Below, in pieces: positions 16,856-24,082 of a stretch of 30,679 bases of DNA. This stretch comes from Actinophytocola sp044466355 (GTDB lineage: Bacteria > Actinomycetota > Actinomycetes > Mycobacteriales > Pseudonocardiaceae), in assembly GCF_044466355.1 (NCBI RefSeq), contig NZ_JBITMQ010000033.1, positions 1-30,679 on the forward strand. Reading direction: 5' to 3'. Positions within the stretch are counted from its first letter, which is position 1. Every line of letters begins with the position of its first letter. The notes beneath the pieces are model-generated. The model was given only the letters and a program-made list of their open reading frames with translations. It was not told where the DNA came from and did not search any database. A program made the position numbers and the translations under genes.

Positions 16856-16939
16856 GTCCGAGTGGCGGAATGGCAGACGCGCTAGCTTGAGGTGCTAGTG
16901 CCCGACAAGGGCGTGGGGGTTCAAGTCCCCCCTCGGACA
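16856..16939 (+). tRNA. tRNA-Leu (anticodon GAG)
   Basis: The acceptor arms GTCCGAG (16856-16862) and CTCGGAC (16932-16938) pair fully, followed by discriminator A. The anticodon stem CTAGC/GCTAG encloses the seven-base loop TTGAGGT, giving anticodon GAG (reads CUC and CUU). A long variable arm (GTGCCCGACAAGGGCGT) is typical of class II tRNA-Leu. The T-arm is GGGGG-TTCAAGT-CCCCC. CCA is not encoded. The 3' end serves as the integration site of the island to the right. Confidence 0.97.
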
Positions 16940-16940
16940 C
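16919..16940 (+). repeat. candidate attL: tRNA-Leu 3' end
   Basis: The last part of the tRNA T-arm and acceptor (GTTC-A-A-G-TCCCCCCTCGGACAC) recurs at 26240-26261 in the same orientation with 2 mismatches in 22; the 15-bp core TCCCCCCTCGGACAC is identical. A tRNA 3' end with integrase relics immediately inside is the classic left boundary of an integrated element. Confidence 0.75.
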
Positions 16941-17030
16941 AGGCATCTAGGAAATCCCCGGGCAGCAGCCAGTATTCTTCCTATCACGCTGCGCTCTTCT
17001 CTCGCGACCTCCCCGCGTTCGTTCCCGGGG

Positions 17031-17525
17031 GTGGTTGCCGTGGCTGACCGCAAGATCGCTCCGCTGATCCCGCCCAAGCTCACCTGCGGCGCGGGACATC
17101 AGCGGCTCGCCGCCCGCAACGCCCACCTCGACGTGGTCGACCTCCTCGCTCCACCTCTTACTGGTTCGCTCGTGTACGGCATGGTCAAGATCGACACCTC
17201 GGGTGCGGTGTCGAACCGGTCCACTGTCGACGCTCTCGGATGAACGACCGGCTGCACATCGCGCTATTTGGCGAGTCGGTAGTGGCCCACCGCGACAAGA
17301 CCGGCGTGTTCGTGATGGGGCACCAAGCCCTACTTCGTGGTCCCTGCCGCTGTGCGGCACCGCAGCGGCCTGCGCTCCCGCGACCTCGTCCTGATGGCCG
17401 CCGACCCCAACCACGACGTCCTGGTCGTCCACCCCCTCGCGGCGCTGGACACGATGATCACCACCTACCACGCCACGCTCACCACGACCGGCACAGCAGA
17501 CGGGCCGGGCGGTGGTCCGCGGTGA
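17031..17525 (+). pseudogene. broken AbrB/SpoVT-like regulator gene
   Basis: Three reading frames must be joined to recover one protein. The first (17031-17243) gives LVYGMVKIDTSGAVSNRSTVDALG and stops; the second (from 17240) continues DRLHIALFGESVVAHRDKTGVFVM; the third (17337-17525) gives VVPAAVRHRSGLRSRDLVL followed by DVLVVHPLAALDTMI. This is the pattern of actinobacterial AbrB/MazE-type DNA-binding proteins that are usually encoded directly upstream of a tyrosine integrase. Here the last frame ends in TGA overlapping the GTG of the integrase relic (GTGA), so the old operon junction survives although the gene carries at least two frameshifts. Confidence 0.7.
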
Positions 17526-17873
17526 CAACCAACCTCACGCCGCCAGGACCGGGCACGGCTGCCGACCGCGAGCTGATGGCGGCGGCCCGGATGATGCTCC
17601 AGCGCATGGGCGTCGACCCCGCCGACCTGATGACCGACCCCCGCCGACCGGCCACCGGTGCCCTCCTTCGACGCCTACATCCACGAAGTCGAGAAAGCCG
17701 TCTCCCCCGGCACCGCCAAAACCTGCGGCTCGTACTGGAACCGCATCCGCGCCAAGTGGGGACCGCGGACCCTGCTGGAACCGACCGCGACCGAGATCAA
17801 GCAGTTCGAGGAAGAGATCAAGGCCAACGCCGTCCAGCGCCGCAACTCACGCGGCGGCCGCGGGACCGCGGAG
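17522..17873 (+). pseudogene. tyrosine integrase, N-terminal fragment
   Basis: Starting at GTG 17522, the frame gives AADRELMAAARMMLQRMGVDPADLM; after a frameshift near 17655 it continues as PSFDAYIHEVEKAVSPGTAKT, then SYWNRIRAKWG, EPTATEIKQFEEEIKANAV and RRNSRGGRGTAE. This is the N-terminal SAM-like core-binding domain of actinobacterial tyrosine recombinases. The similarity stops abruptly at about 17873, before the catalytic domain. A matching C-terminal fragment is found at 25822-26104, next to attR. The gene is inactive: frameshifted and truncated. Confidence 0.75.
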
Positions 17874-18401
17874 ATCTCGGCCAGTTCCTGCCCGATGGTG
17901 ACCAACTCGTCGCTCACCGACACACTGTTCACCGGTCGGGGTGGTCGCCGTTCACCGGCATCGTCGTGTCCACCGGCACAGTCTGCGCTGCTGGCACCGA
18001 GCACGTACAGGGGTCTTACAGACCGAACTGGTAGAAGGGCTGGAGCCAGGTGGAGGAGACGAGATCGTGCCGGGGGCGGCAGCGGCGGGAGCATGCCGGT
18101 GTTACTTGGCTGAACGCCGAAATCCGGCCTCGTACCCGGGTACGGCCGCCCCCGGCGTTGGTCTCCGTACCCGGTGGCACCCGGGAGAAACAGCCGCGCT
18201 CACAGCATCGGTCGACGTCGATCTGACGGCCAGGGAAAGCGGGGTCCCCCGATGAGCTCATGAACGCTGGGGAACGAGCAGGTACACCCTTCCCCGACGT
18301 GCTCGGACGGCGCGGAGGGATGTGCGGCATGTCGTCGACCAACCGGGGCCGCAATCCCGCTGCGCCGGCCGGGGCGGTGGAACCACGACCGGTGATGGTT
18401 C
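17874..18401. other. 528 bp with no recognisable gene
   Basis: This is the junction between the integrase fragment and the cargo. Frames open on both strands, but none has a start with a ribosome binding site or a family pattern. A leftward stretch reading SVSVSDELVTIGQELAEIS (about 17870-17930) looks protein-like but cannot be placed. No terminal inverted repeats of an insertion sequence are seen. Confidence 0.5.
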
Positions 18402-18866
18402 CTACCTGGCGCCGGTGATCGCGAGCAGCGCGATCGTGGTGTCGAGGTTCTGGGCGGTGGCGCTCGTCCGTGCGATGGCCTCGGCGTCTCGTGTCCCGGT
18501 GTCCGGTGGGATGACCAGGAGGGTGACCCGGGTGCCGGACGAGCCGCTCACGTCCACCGTGTTCGCACCCTGGTGGTGGAAGCCGCCGAGCTTCACCCTG
18601 CGCCCGTCGTTGTCGATGCGTCGGGCGGCGGGTGCCCATTCGGTGATGCGGTAGGCGACCCGTTCGATCGTGCCCAGCCTGTCGGTGAGGGCCGCCAGCA
18701 ACGCGGGCAGTTCGTCGGAGAGGTCGCGGGTGCGGGGCCACCAGCCGCCGTCGACGTAGCCCGCGTGTCTCGTGGTGTCCGTGGAGGGCTTCATCCGCAG
18801 CCGCAACGACTGTTCGGCCGGTGTGGCCGCCGGGGTTCGGGTGGCTCTGGGTGCTGGCGACGTCAT
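18402..18866 (-). CDS. DUF5994 family protein (left arm)
   Basis: A 154-residue soluble protein. After a Pro/Ala/Thr-rich leader (1-25) it shows the DUF5994 pattern: LRLRMKPS, VDGGWWPRTRDLSDELPALLAAL, then ERVAYRITEWAPAARRI, RVKLGGFHHQGANTVDV and RVTLLVIPPDTG. The function of DUF5994 is unknown; the conserved DGxWWPR segment suggests a small alpha/beta domain. The ATG at 18866 is chosen because AGGAG lies 6 bp upstream; an upstream in-frame ATG (18938) adds an unrelated leader. It is downstream of the desaturase gene in the same direction and a paralog lies in the right arm (22003-22494). Confidence 0.82.
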   Translation of the reverse strand: MTSPAPRATRTPAATPAEQSLRLRMKPSTDTTRHAGYVDGGWWPRTRDLSDELPALLAALTDRLGTIERVAYRITEWAPAARRIDNDGRRVKLGGFHHQGANTVDVSGSSGTRVTLLVIPPDTGTRDAEAIARTSATAQNLDTTIALLAITGAR

Positions 18867-18980
18867 GTCGCGCTCCTGCCTCCGGCCGGTGAGCGGCCGG
18901 GTGGTGTCCGTCGAGGACGAAAGTGGTTGGCATGCCATCGACGATGTCGTTGGTGTTGCACCGAATGCCCTGCGGTGGAT

Positions 18981-19946
18981 TCAGGCGGAGGCGCCTGCGG
19001 GTGTCTTGAGTTTGGCGGCGAGGCGTTCGGGTTTGGGCCAGCGGACCTTGGACACCCAGCCGAGCTTCTCGAAGAACCAGATCAGGCGGGCGGAGATGTC
19101 GAGTTGGCCGCGGCGCACGCCGTGGCGGGCGCAGGTGGGGTCGGCGTGGTGGGAGTTGTGCCAGGACTCGCCCATCGAAGCGATGGCCAGCGGCCAGAAG
19201 TTGGCGGACTTGTCCCGTGCCTCGAACGGCCGGTCGCCGATCATGTGGCAGATGGAGTTGACCGACCAGGTGACGTGGTGCAGCAGCGCGACCCGGACCA
19301 GGCTGGCCCAGAAGAACGCGGTCAGCGCACCCCACCAGGACATCGTGATCAGTCCGCCGAGCACGGCGGGGGCGAGCAGGGTGACGACGGTGAGCACCGG
19401 GAAGAGCCGGTCGACGCGCTGGATGTCGCGGTCGGCGAGGAGGTCCGGGGCGAAGCGGACGGCGTTGGTCTTCTCGCGTTCGAACATCCACCCCATGTGC
19501 GCGTGCCAGAACCCCTTGGCCAGTGCGACCGGCCCGGTGCCGAACAGCCACGGCGAGTGCGGGTCACCCTCCTTGTCGGCGTAGGCGTGGTGGCGGCGGT
19601 GGTCGGCCACCCAGCCCACGACCGGCCCCTGCATCGCCATGCTGCCCACCACGGCCAGCGCGAGCCGCAGGCCACGGCGGGCCTTGAACGCGCCGTGCGT
19701 GAAGTACCGGTGGAAACCGACCGTCACCCCCAGGCAGGTGGCCGTGTAGAAGAACGCGGCGAGGCCGATGTCGACCCAGCCAAGTCCCCAGCCCCAGGCG
19801 AACGGCACCGCCGCGATCAGGGCGAGGAGCGGCACGATCGCGAACAGCTTCACCAGCGCGAGCTGCCCTCGGGACTTCTCACCGGCCAGCATCGGCTCGG
19901 GCCCGGCCCGTCTGTCCGTGCCGGGCTGCTGCAGAGTGGTGGTCAC
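18981..19946 (-). CDS. acyl-CoA desaturase, stearoyl Delta9 type
   Basis: A 321-residue integral membrane di-iron desaturase. The three histidine boxes are intact: HRYFTH (HxxxxH), HRRHH (HxxHH) and HNSHH (HxxHH), and the spacing with four hydrophobic helices fits acyl-CoA Delta9 desaturases, which put a cis double bond into saturated acyl chains and so raise membrane fluidity. GVTVGFHRYFTH and ESWHNSHHADPTCARHG are the family landmarks. The start is GTG 19946 with a GGGAGG element about 10 bp upstream. Electron-transfer partners (ferredoxin, reductase) are not encoded nearby. It lies between the cold-shock gene and DUF5994, all leftward. Confidence 0.94.
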   Translation of the reverse strand: MTTTLQQPGTDRRAGPEPMLAGEKSRGQLALVKLFAIVPLLALIAAVPFAWGWGLGWVDIGLAAFFYTATCLGVTVGFHRYFTHGAFKARRGLRLALAVVGSMAMQGPVVGWVADHRRHHAYADKEGDPHSPWLFGTGPVALAKGFWHAHMGWMFEREKTNAVRFAPDLLADRDIQRVDRLFPVLTVVTLLAPAVLGGLITMSWWGALTAFFWASLVRVALLHHVTWSVNSICHMIGDRPFEARDKSANFWPLAIASMGESWHNSHHADPTCARHGVRRGQLDISARLIWFFEKLGWVSKVRWPKPERLAAKLKTPAGASA

Positions 19947-20048
19947 GAGATCATTACCTCCCGGTAGACCGGATGTCGGTGGCCCACCAGGACCACGTGC
20001 GATTGCTATAAGGCTTGACGGCGGAGAAGGCCTTCAAACGCCGAGTTG

Positions 20049-20267
20049 TCACGCGGCACGGACGGCGACGGCGCGCAGGACACGCTGGTGGTGTTCCAGG
20101 GTGAAGGTCACGACAGCGCCCTCTTCGAGCACACCGGTGGAATCCGCGACGTGCGAGTGGTGGACGAGAACGTCAGCGCCGCCGACGTCACGGGAGACGA
20201 AGCCCGCGCGAGAGATCAAGCCGAAACCCGTTCGAGGGTCGAACCGCTTCACGATTCCATGTGCCAA
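20049..20267 (-). CDS. divergent cold-shock domain protein
   Basis: A 72-residue cold-shock domain protein. It begins AHGIVKRFDPRTGFGLISR, where GFGLIS is RNP1 (normally GFGFI), and VLVHHSHV is RNP2 (normally VFVHFS). About four extra residues lie between the RNP motifs compared with CspA. Such proteins bind single-stranded RNA or DNA and act as RNA chaperones in cold or stress. The TTG at 20267 is chosen because AGGAG lies 8 bp upstream and the family's first strand begins just after it. The long gene-free region upstream could be a regulated 5' untranslated leader, as in other cold-shock genes. A more standard paralog is at 23824-24030. Confidence 0.82.
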   Translation of the reverse strand: MAHGIVKRFDPRTGFGLISRAGFVSRDVGGADVLVHHSHVADSTGVLEEGAVVTFTLEHHQRVLRAVAVRAA

Positions 20268-20819
20268 GAGGTGTGCTCCTTCAGGGGTGTTACGAGTACC
20301 GCGGGTACGCGGCACCAGCCGACTCGATATGGCGGCCTTCTCCAACTCACCCTGAGATGTGGAGTCCACGCCCGAAAAAGTTCTCCGCGAGCGTGGAAAC
20401 ACGAACACACAAAACTGACGACTACCCCTGACAACGGGCTTGAACCAGTATTTGTTCCCGGCCATCAGGCACGATCTCGTCGATACGGTCCAGGACGTCA
20501 TCGGACAGCGTGACATCGGACGCGGTCGGCGCGACGGTGCCTGCCGCGCCCGAGCGCGTCGCGAACGTAGGGCACCCCGCCTTCGCCGTGTCTTGTCGAC
20601 GACGTCGTGGTGGTCGCGCCACGGCCTCGATGCACCACCGCTGTCACAGCTCGCCCTGTCCCCCCGACCCGCGGCTGGGTGATTGCGCGTATGGTCGGGG
20701 TATCCGGACTGCAGGCACCCGCGTTGAGATGCCAGTTTCCCGGCCTTATGCGCCGACGCGGCGTGGCAGGGAGTGCATGTGCGACCATTGAAGGCCGTCA
20801 TCCGCCGGGTGTGGCGCCG
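20268..20819. other. 552-bp divergent control region between the two cargo arms
   Basis: Leftward (cold-shock, desaturase, DUF5994) and rightward (desaturase, DUF5994, transglutaminase, cold-shock) genes diverge from here, so promoters for both arms should lie in it. A short aldo/keto reductase relic is present at 20461-20532. GGGTAT at 20698-20703 could be a stress-sigma -10 for the rightward arm, but its -35 is poor. No complete gene is recognised. Confidence 0.5.
20461..20532 (-). pseudogene. relic of an aldo/keto reductase C-terminus
   Basis: The frame reads SDVTLSDDVLDRIDEIVPDG, the typical end of aldo/keto reductases (helix with LS-x-x-x-L-x-x-I-DE-I-VPPG). Nothing of the barrel is found upstream on this strand. 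It is therefore a small remnant, probably left by a rearrangement. It is not a copy of the intact reductase at 10925-11896, whose C-terminus differs. Confidence 0.5.
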
Positions 20820-21881
20820 ATGACGACGGCCGACGCTCTCGCGGGCACACCGACGGTGGAGTCCGGCAGGCACGACTACGGTGAACTATCCCGCATCGTC
20901 CGGCTGGCTGGACTGCTGCGCCGTCGATACGGCTACTACGCGGTGAAGATCTCGCTCAACGTCCTCGTCTTCGCCGCCGGCTGGGTGTTCTTCGTCCACC
21001 TTGGCGACTCGTGGTGGCAACTGTTCGTCGCGGTGTTCTTCGCCGTGATGTTCGCGCAACTGTCCTTCGTGGGGCACGACGCCGGACACAAACAGATCTT
21101 CCGCAGTCGCAGGGCGAACGACGTCATCGGGTTCTGGCACGGCGGTATGGTCGGTCTCAGCTACGCGTCCTGGATGGACCAGCACACCCGGCACCACGCC
21201 AATCCCAATCACGAGGATGACGATCCGGACATCCATATTCCGGCCGTCGCCTTCACACGAAAGCAGGCAGCGGAGCGACGTGGGTTCTTCCGCTGGATGG
21301 CCAAGTACCAGGCCTTCCTGTTCTTCCCGCTGCTGCTGCTCGAAGGGTTCAGCCTCCACGTCGAGAGCGTGCGCGCGCTGTGGCGGCGAGACCTGCCCGG
21401 GCGGTGTGTGGAGATCCCACTGCTGGTGGTACACTTCTCTGCCTATCTCACGGCAGTCTTCCTGGTGCTCTCACCGCTGACGGCGGTTGCCTTCGTGCTG
21501 GTGCACCAATGCCTGTGGGGTGTCTACATGGGCTGTTCGTTCGCGCCAGGGCACAAGGGCATGCCCATCATCGCCGCGGGAGAGCGGATCGATTTCCTGC
21601 GCCGTCAAGTGCTGACGTCCCGCAACGTTCGCGGTGGCGTATGGGTCGATTTCGTCCTCGGCGCGCTGAACTATCAGGTCGAGCACCACCTGTTCCCGCA
21701 CATGCCCCGCCCGAACCTTCGCCTCGCCCAGCCTCTCGTGCGCGAGTTCTGCGCGCGGAAGGACATCGAGTACTCGCAGTGCGGTTGGTTGCAGACCTAC
21801 GGTCACGTGCTGCGCCACCTGCACGAGGTCGGCGCTCCTCTGCGTGCGGGACATGCGACGACGGCGGGGGTACCCGCGTGA
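20820..21881 (+). CDS. membrane fatty-acid desaturase, front-end/linoleoyl type
   Basis: A 353-residue membrane di-iron desaturase of a different subfamily from the Delta9 enzyme in the left arm. Histidine boxes: HDAGH (HxxxH), HTRHH (HxxHH) and QVEHH (QxxHH) followed by LFPHMPRPNL. The Gln in the third box is typical of front-end (Delta5/Delta6-like) and linoleoyl-CoA-type desaturases. Pairs of hydrophobic helices lie at about 40-85 and 200-250. No cytochrome b5 domain is fused. ATG 20820 is the first plausible start; the ribosome binding site is weak. DUF5994 follows, starting 121 bp after this stop. Regiospecificity is inferred from motif type only. Confidence 0.9.
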   Translation: MTTADALAGTPTVESGRHDYGELSRIVRLAGLLRRRYGYYAVKISLNVLVFAAGWVFFVHLGDSWWQLFVAVFFAVMFAQLSFVGHDAGHKQIFRSRRANDVIGFWHGGMVGLSYASWMDQHTRHHANPNHEDDDPDIHIPAVAFTRKQAAERRGFFRWMAKYQAFLFFPLLLLEGFSLHVESVRALWRRDLPGRCVEIPLLVVHFSAYLTAVFLVLSPLTAVAFVLVHQCLWGVYMGCSFAPGHKGMPIIAAGERIDFLRRQVLTSRNVRGGVWVDFVLGALNYQVEHHLFPHMPRPNLRLAQPLVREFCARKDIEYSQCGWLQTYGHVLRHLHEVGAPLRAGHATTAGVPA

Positions 21882-22002
21882 ACACGAACCTCGGCTTCAA
21901 CGGCGCTTCCCTCCTGGGATCACGGGCCCCGGCCGCGACCTCCTGCTTCCGGACAGGTCGACCGCACCGGGCGGCCGAGGTCCAGCGAACTGGCCGGACT
22001 CG

Positions 22003-22494
22003 ATGACCGGCTTGGACGGTCTACCGTCCTTGAACCTCCGACCCGTGGTCCACCACGCACTGCCGCTGCGCAACGAGGTCCGGGTCCGCATGAAAGGAAG
22101 CCCCACCACACACGACCTGGACGGTGCGTGGTGGCCGCGATCCCGCACTCCAGGGACGGAGTTCCCAGAACTCGTGCTCGTCATGAGCTCGTGGGTCGGC
22201 CCGGTCAACCGGGTGCTCTACCGCACCGGTGACTGGGACCTCGCCCAGAACTCGGCGACCAGCGAGGGCTGGCCATTCGACCTCGAGGAAGCCGGCACTC
22301 TTCAGCCGGACACCGTGATGGTGGTCGGCACCCACCAACGCAGGAGAACCTTGCTGGTGGTCCCACCGGAGGTACCTGAACGTGTCGCCCGCGCCCTGTT
22401 GAGCTGGGCGGCCGGACCCGATGCCGTGGGCAGCGCGGAACAGGTCCTGGCGCGCAACGGGATCCGCCCACGTCCGCACACACCGCGCCAGTAG
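22003..22494 (+). CDS. DUF5994 family protein (right arm)
   Basis: A 163-residue protein sharing the DUF5994 layout with the left-arm paralog: EVRVRMKGS, DLDGAWWPRSRTPGTEFPEL, then GPVNRVLYRTGDWDLA, a variable loop, VMVVGTHQRRRTLLVVPPEV and a C-terminal helix. The two copies differ at most positions, so they are old paralogs or separate acquisitions, not a recent duplication. The ATG at 22003 gives the family-length protein; the frame is open upstream without a good ribosome binding site. Function unknown. Confidence 0.78.
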   Translation: MTGLDGLPSLNLRPVVHHALPLRNEVRVRMKGSPTTHDLDGAWWPRSRTPGTEFPELVLVMSSWVGPVNRVLYRTGDWDLAQNSATSEGWPFDLEEAGTLQPDTVMVVGTHQRRRTLLVVPPEVPERVARALLSWAAGPDAVGSAEQVLARNGIRPRPHTPRQ

Positions 22495-22685
22495 ACCGTT
22501 GGGTGCAGCTCGACCACTGCCCCGCCCCTCTCGACGCGATCCGCTGCACCTCACCGCTCCAGTCCATTGTGGCAAGGCTGATCGTGATCGTTCCAGCCGT
22601 GGCCATGTTGCTCACGACCACAGCACGACGCGGCTCCTCTCGCTGCACACTGCTGTTGCCACCGACTACCCGAAGGACGTACGGT

Positions 22686-22841
22686 TTGAGGAATCTGCCA
22701 AGCAGGGAAACCGCGGACTCGCAGACGGCTGTCGGCAGGGTCTGCGCTGTGTGCCCTCACCTGTGGTCCGACCACGACGAGATCTCCGCCCGGTTCTGTG
22801 CGGCCACCGCAGTCGGCAGGAACGCCCGCGCATGCGTCTGC
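22686..22841 (+). CDS. RGCVC-like small cysteine-motif protein (ends uncertain)
   Basis: The frame shows VCAVCPHLWSDHDEISARFC followed by AATAVGRNARACVC. The arrangement C-x2-C-P-H ... H-D ... R-F-C-x-A-T ... A-C-V-C matches the short actinobacterial RGCVC family, normally 50-70 residues and ending at the CVC. Here the last motif is ACVC instead of GCVC, and the frame runs on without a stop to 23042, overlapping the transglutaminase gene. The gene may therefore be damaged at its 3' end, or extended. A TTG at 22686 is a possible start. The Cys/His pattern suggests zinc binding (inference). Confidence 0.5.
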
Positions 22842-23776
22842 GTACCACCCGCGGCAGGCGGACCAGCAGAGACGGCAGTGAGACGACACCCTTTTCGGGA
22901 ACAGCCGACACGCGGGTCCCGTTGCGCGTCGACGTCGGTTGCTCGTTCACCTACCTCGCCGAGATCCCGACTCCTGTCATCTTCCAGATCCAGCCAGACC
23001 CGGAACCGGCTCAACGGGTGCGATCCGAGAGCTGGTCGGTAAACCCGTTCGTCGCGTTGCACGACTACGAGGACCTGTACGGAAATCCGTGCATGCGCAC
23101 CGTGCTGCCCCCCGGACGTACCACCGTTCGGTACTCGGCATCGGTCGAGGTGCCTGACGGGCCGGAGCAACACGAGCCCGAGACCGCGGAGACAGCGCCG
23201 GCGGACCTGCCGGACCCGGTTCTGCTGTACACGCTGCCGAGCCGGTACTGCCTGCCCGACGTGCTCGCGGACGAGGCATGGACACGTTTCGGTGGGCTCG
23301 CGCCGGGCTTCGGCCGGGTACTGTCGATCTGCGCGCATGTGCACAATCACCTGAGCTTCCGCTATGGCAGCACGACCGCGCTGAGCACGGCGGCCGACGT
23401 CAACGCGAGCGGCCTGGGTGTCTGCCGGGACTTCACGCACCTGGCGATCACGTTCTGCAGGGCGCTCAACATCCCGGCCCGCTACGTTTTCGGATACCTC
23501 CCCGACATCGGTGTGCCGGCCGGTTCCGCCCCGATGGATTTCGCCGCCTGGATGGAGGTCTGGCTCGGCGACCGGTGGTGGACGTTCGATCCGCGGAACA
23601 ACGCGCGCCGGGCGGGCCGGGTGGTGATCGGTCGTGGACGGGACGCCGCGGACGTCGCGATGGCGACGACGTTCGGTGGGCCGACGCTGGAGGAGATGAC
23701 CGTCCACGCGGAACGCTCCGGTGGTCGAGCATCGGCTGGGCATCTCCCCCTCGTTCCCCCGCAACGACAACGATGA
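22832..23776 (+). CDS. transglutaminase-like cysteine protein
   Basis: About 314 residues. The N-terminal beta domain (about 30-150) with PTPVIFQIQP and LYGNPCMRTVLPPGRTTVRYSA is followed by a transglutaminase-like (papain-fold) domain: Cys198 in GLGVCRDFTHLAI, then ARYVFGYLP, and MDFAAWMEVWLGDRWWTFDPRNN, where the Asp of the triad is visible. The position where many members carry the catalytic His before AW (DFHAW) is Ala238 here. Bacterial members act as proteases or amide-modifying enzymes; activity is uncertain with that residue. The start ATG at 22832 is the best available; the ribosome binding site is far. A cold-shock gene follows by 47 bp. Confidence 0.82.
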   Translation: MRLRTTRGRRTSRDGSETTPFSGTADTRVPLRVDVGCSFTYLAEIPTPVIFQIQPDPEPAQRVRSESWSVNPFVALHDYEDLYGNPCMRTVLPPGRTTVRYSASVEVPDGPEQHEPETAETAPADLPDPVLLYTLPSRYCLPDVLADEAWTRFGGLAPGFGRVLSICAHVHNHLSFRYGSTTALSTAADVNASGLGVCRDFTHLAITFCRALNIPARYVFGYLPDIGVPAGSAPMDFAAWMEVWLGDRWWTFDPRNNARRAGRVVIGRGRDAADVAMATTFGGPTLEEMTVHAERSGGRASAGHLPLVPPQRQR

Positions 23777-23823
23777 ACGACGGTCCGGTTCCCCGGATCG
23801 CGCGGTCAGATCAGGAGCACACG

Positions 23824-24030
23824 ATGGCGCAGGGCACCATGCGATGGTTCAACGGCACGAAGGGATTCGGGTTCATCACACCCGCGGGTGGCGGGGCGGA
23901 CCTGTTCGTGCACCAGTCGCAGATCCAGGACTACGAGTCCCACGACAGGATCGCCGAGAACCAACAGGTCGAGTTCGAGGTCGGCGATGGCCGCAAAGGC
24001 CCCGAGGCCACCGGGGTGAAGCTGCTGTGA
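23824..24030 (+). CDS. cold-shock protein, CspA family
   Basis: A 68-residue single-domain cold-shock protein: MRWFNGTKGFGFI (RNP1) and DLFVHQSQI (RNP2; the usual VFVHFSAI has Gln in place of the aromatic Phe), ending GPEATGVKLL. It should bind single-stranded nucleic acid and melt RNA structure. ATG 23824 has AGGAG seven bases upstream. It is the last gene of the rightward arm and is closed by a strong hairpin four bases after the stop. It is closer to the family consensus than the left-arm copy at 20049-20267. Confidence 0.93.
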   Translation: MAQGTMRWFNGTKGFGFITPAGGGADLFVHQSQIQDYESHDRIAENQQVEFEVGDGRKGPEATGVKLL

Positions 24031-24034
24031 GCCA

Positions 24035-24072
24035 CGGGGACCGGGCCGTGGCGTGAAACGGCCCGGTCCCCG
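24035..24072. terminator. bidirectional hairpin terminator
   Basis: A 15-bp perfect stem (24035-24049, CGGGGACCGGGCCGT, with 24058-24072) and an 8-nt loop. It lies between the converging cold-shock and DUF6292 genes, 4 and 10 bp from their stops, so it can end transcription from both sides. Confidence 0.85.
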
Positions 24073-24082
24073 GTTCGGCAGG

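Noticed and set aside
16895..17083. Leftward frame ending CPRGDLNPHALVGH
   Set aside because: The distinctive end is the antisense translation of tRNA-Leu, a well-known spurious protein signature. It is not a gene.
17874..18401. An insertion sequence as the agent that split the integrase
   Set aside because: No transposase frame, terminal inverted repeats or target duplication could be seen at either junction.
18016..19551. 511-codon leftward frame over the left arm
   Set aside because: A shadow of the desaturase and DUF5994 genes, which have histidine boxes and family patterns in their own frames.
18402..24030. The two cargo arms as an inverted duplication
   Set aside because: Gene order differs, the desaturases belong to different subfamilies (HxxHH versus QxxHH third box), and the DUF5994 copies share only the family pattern. 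No DNA-level inverted repeat was seen.
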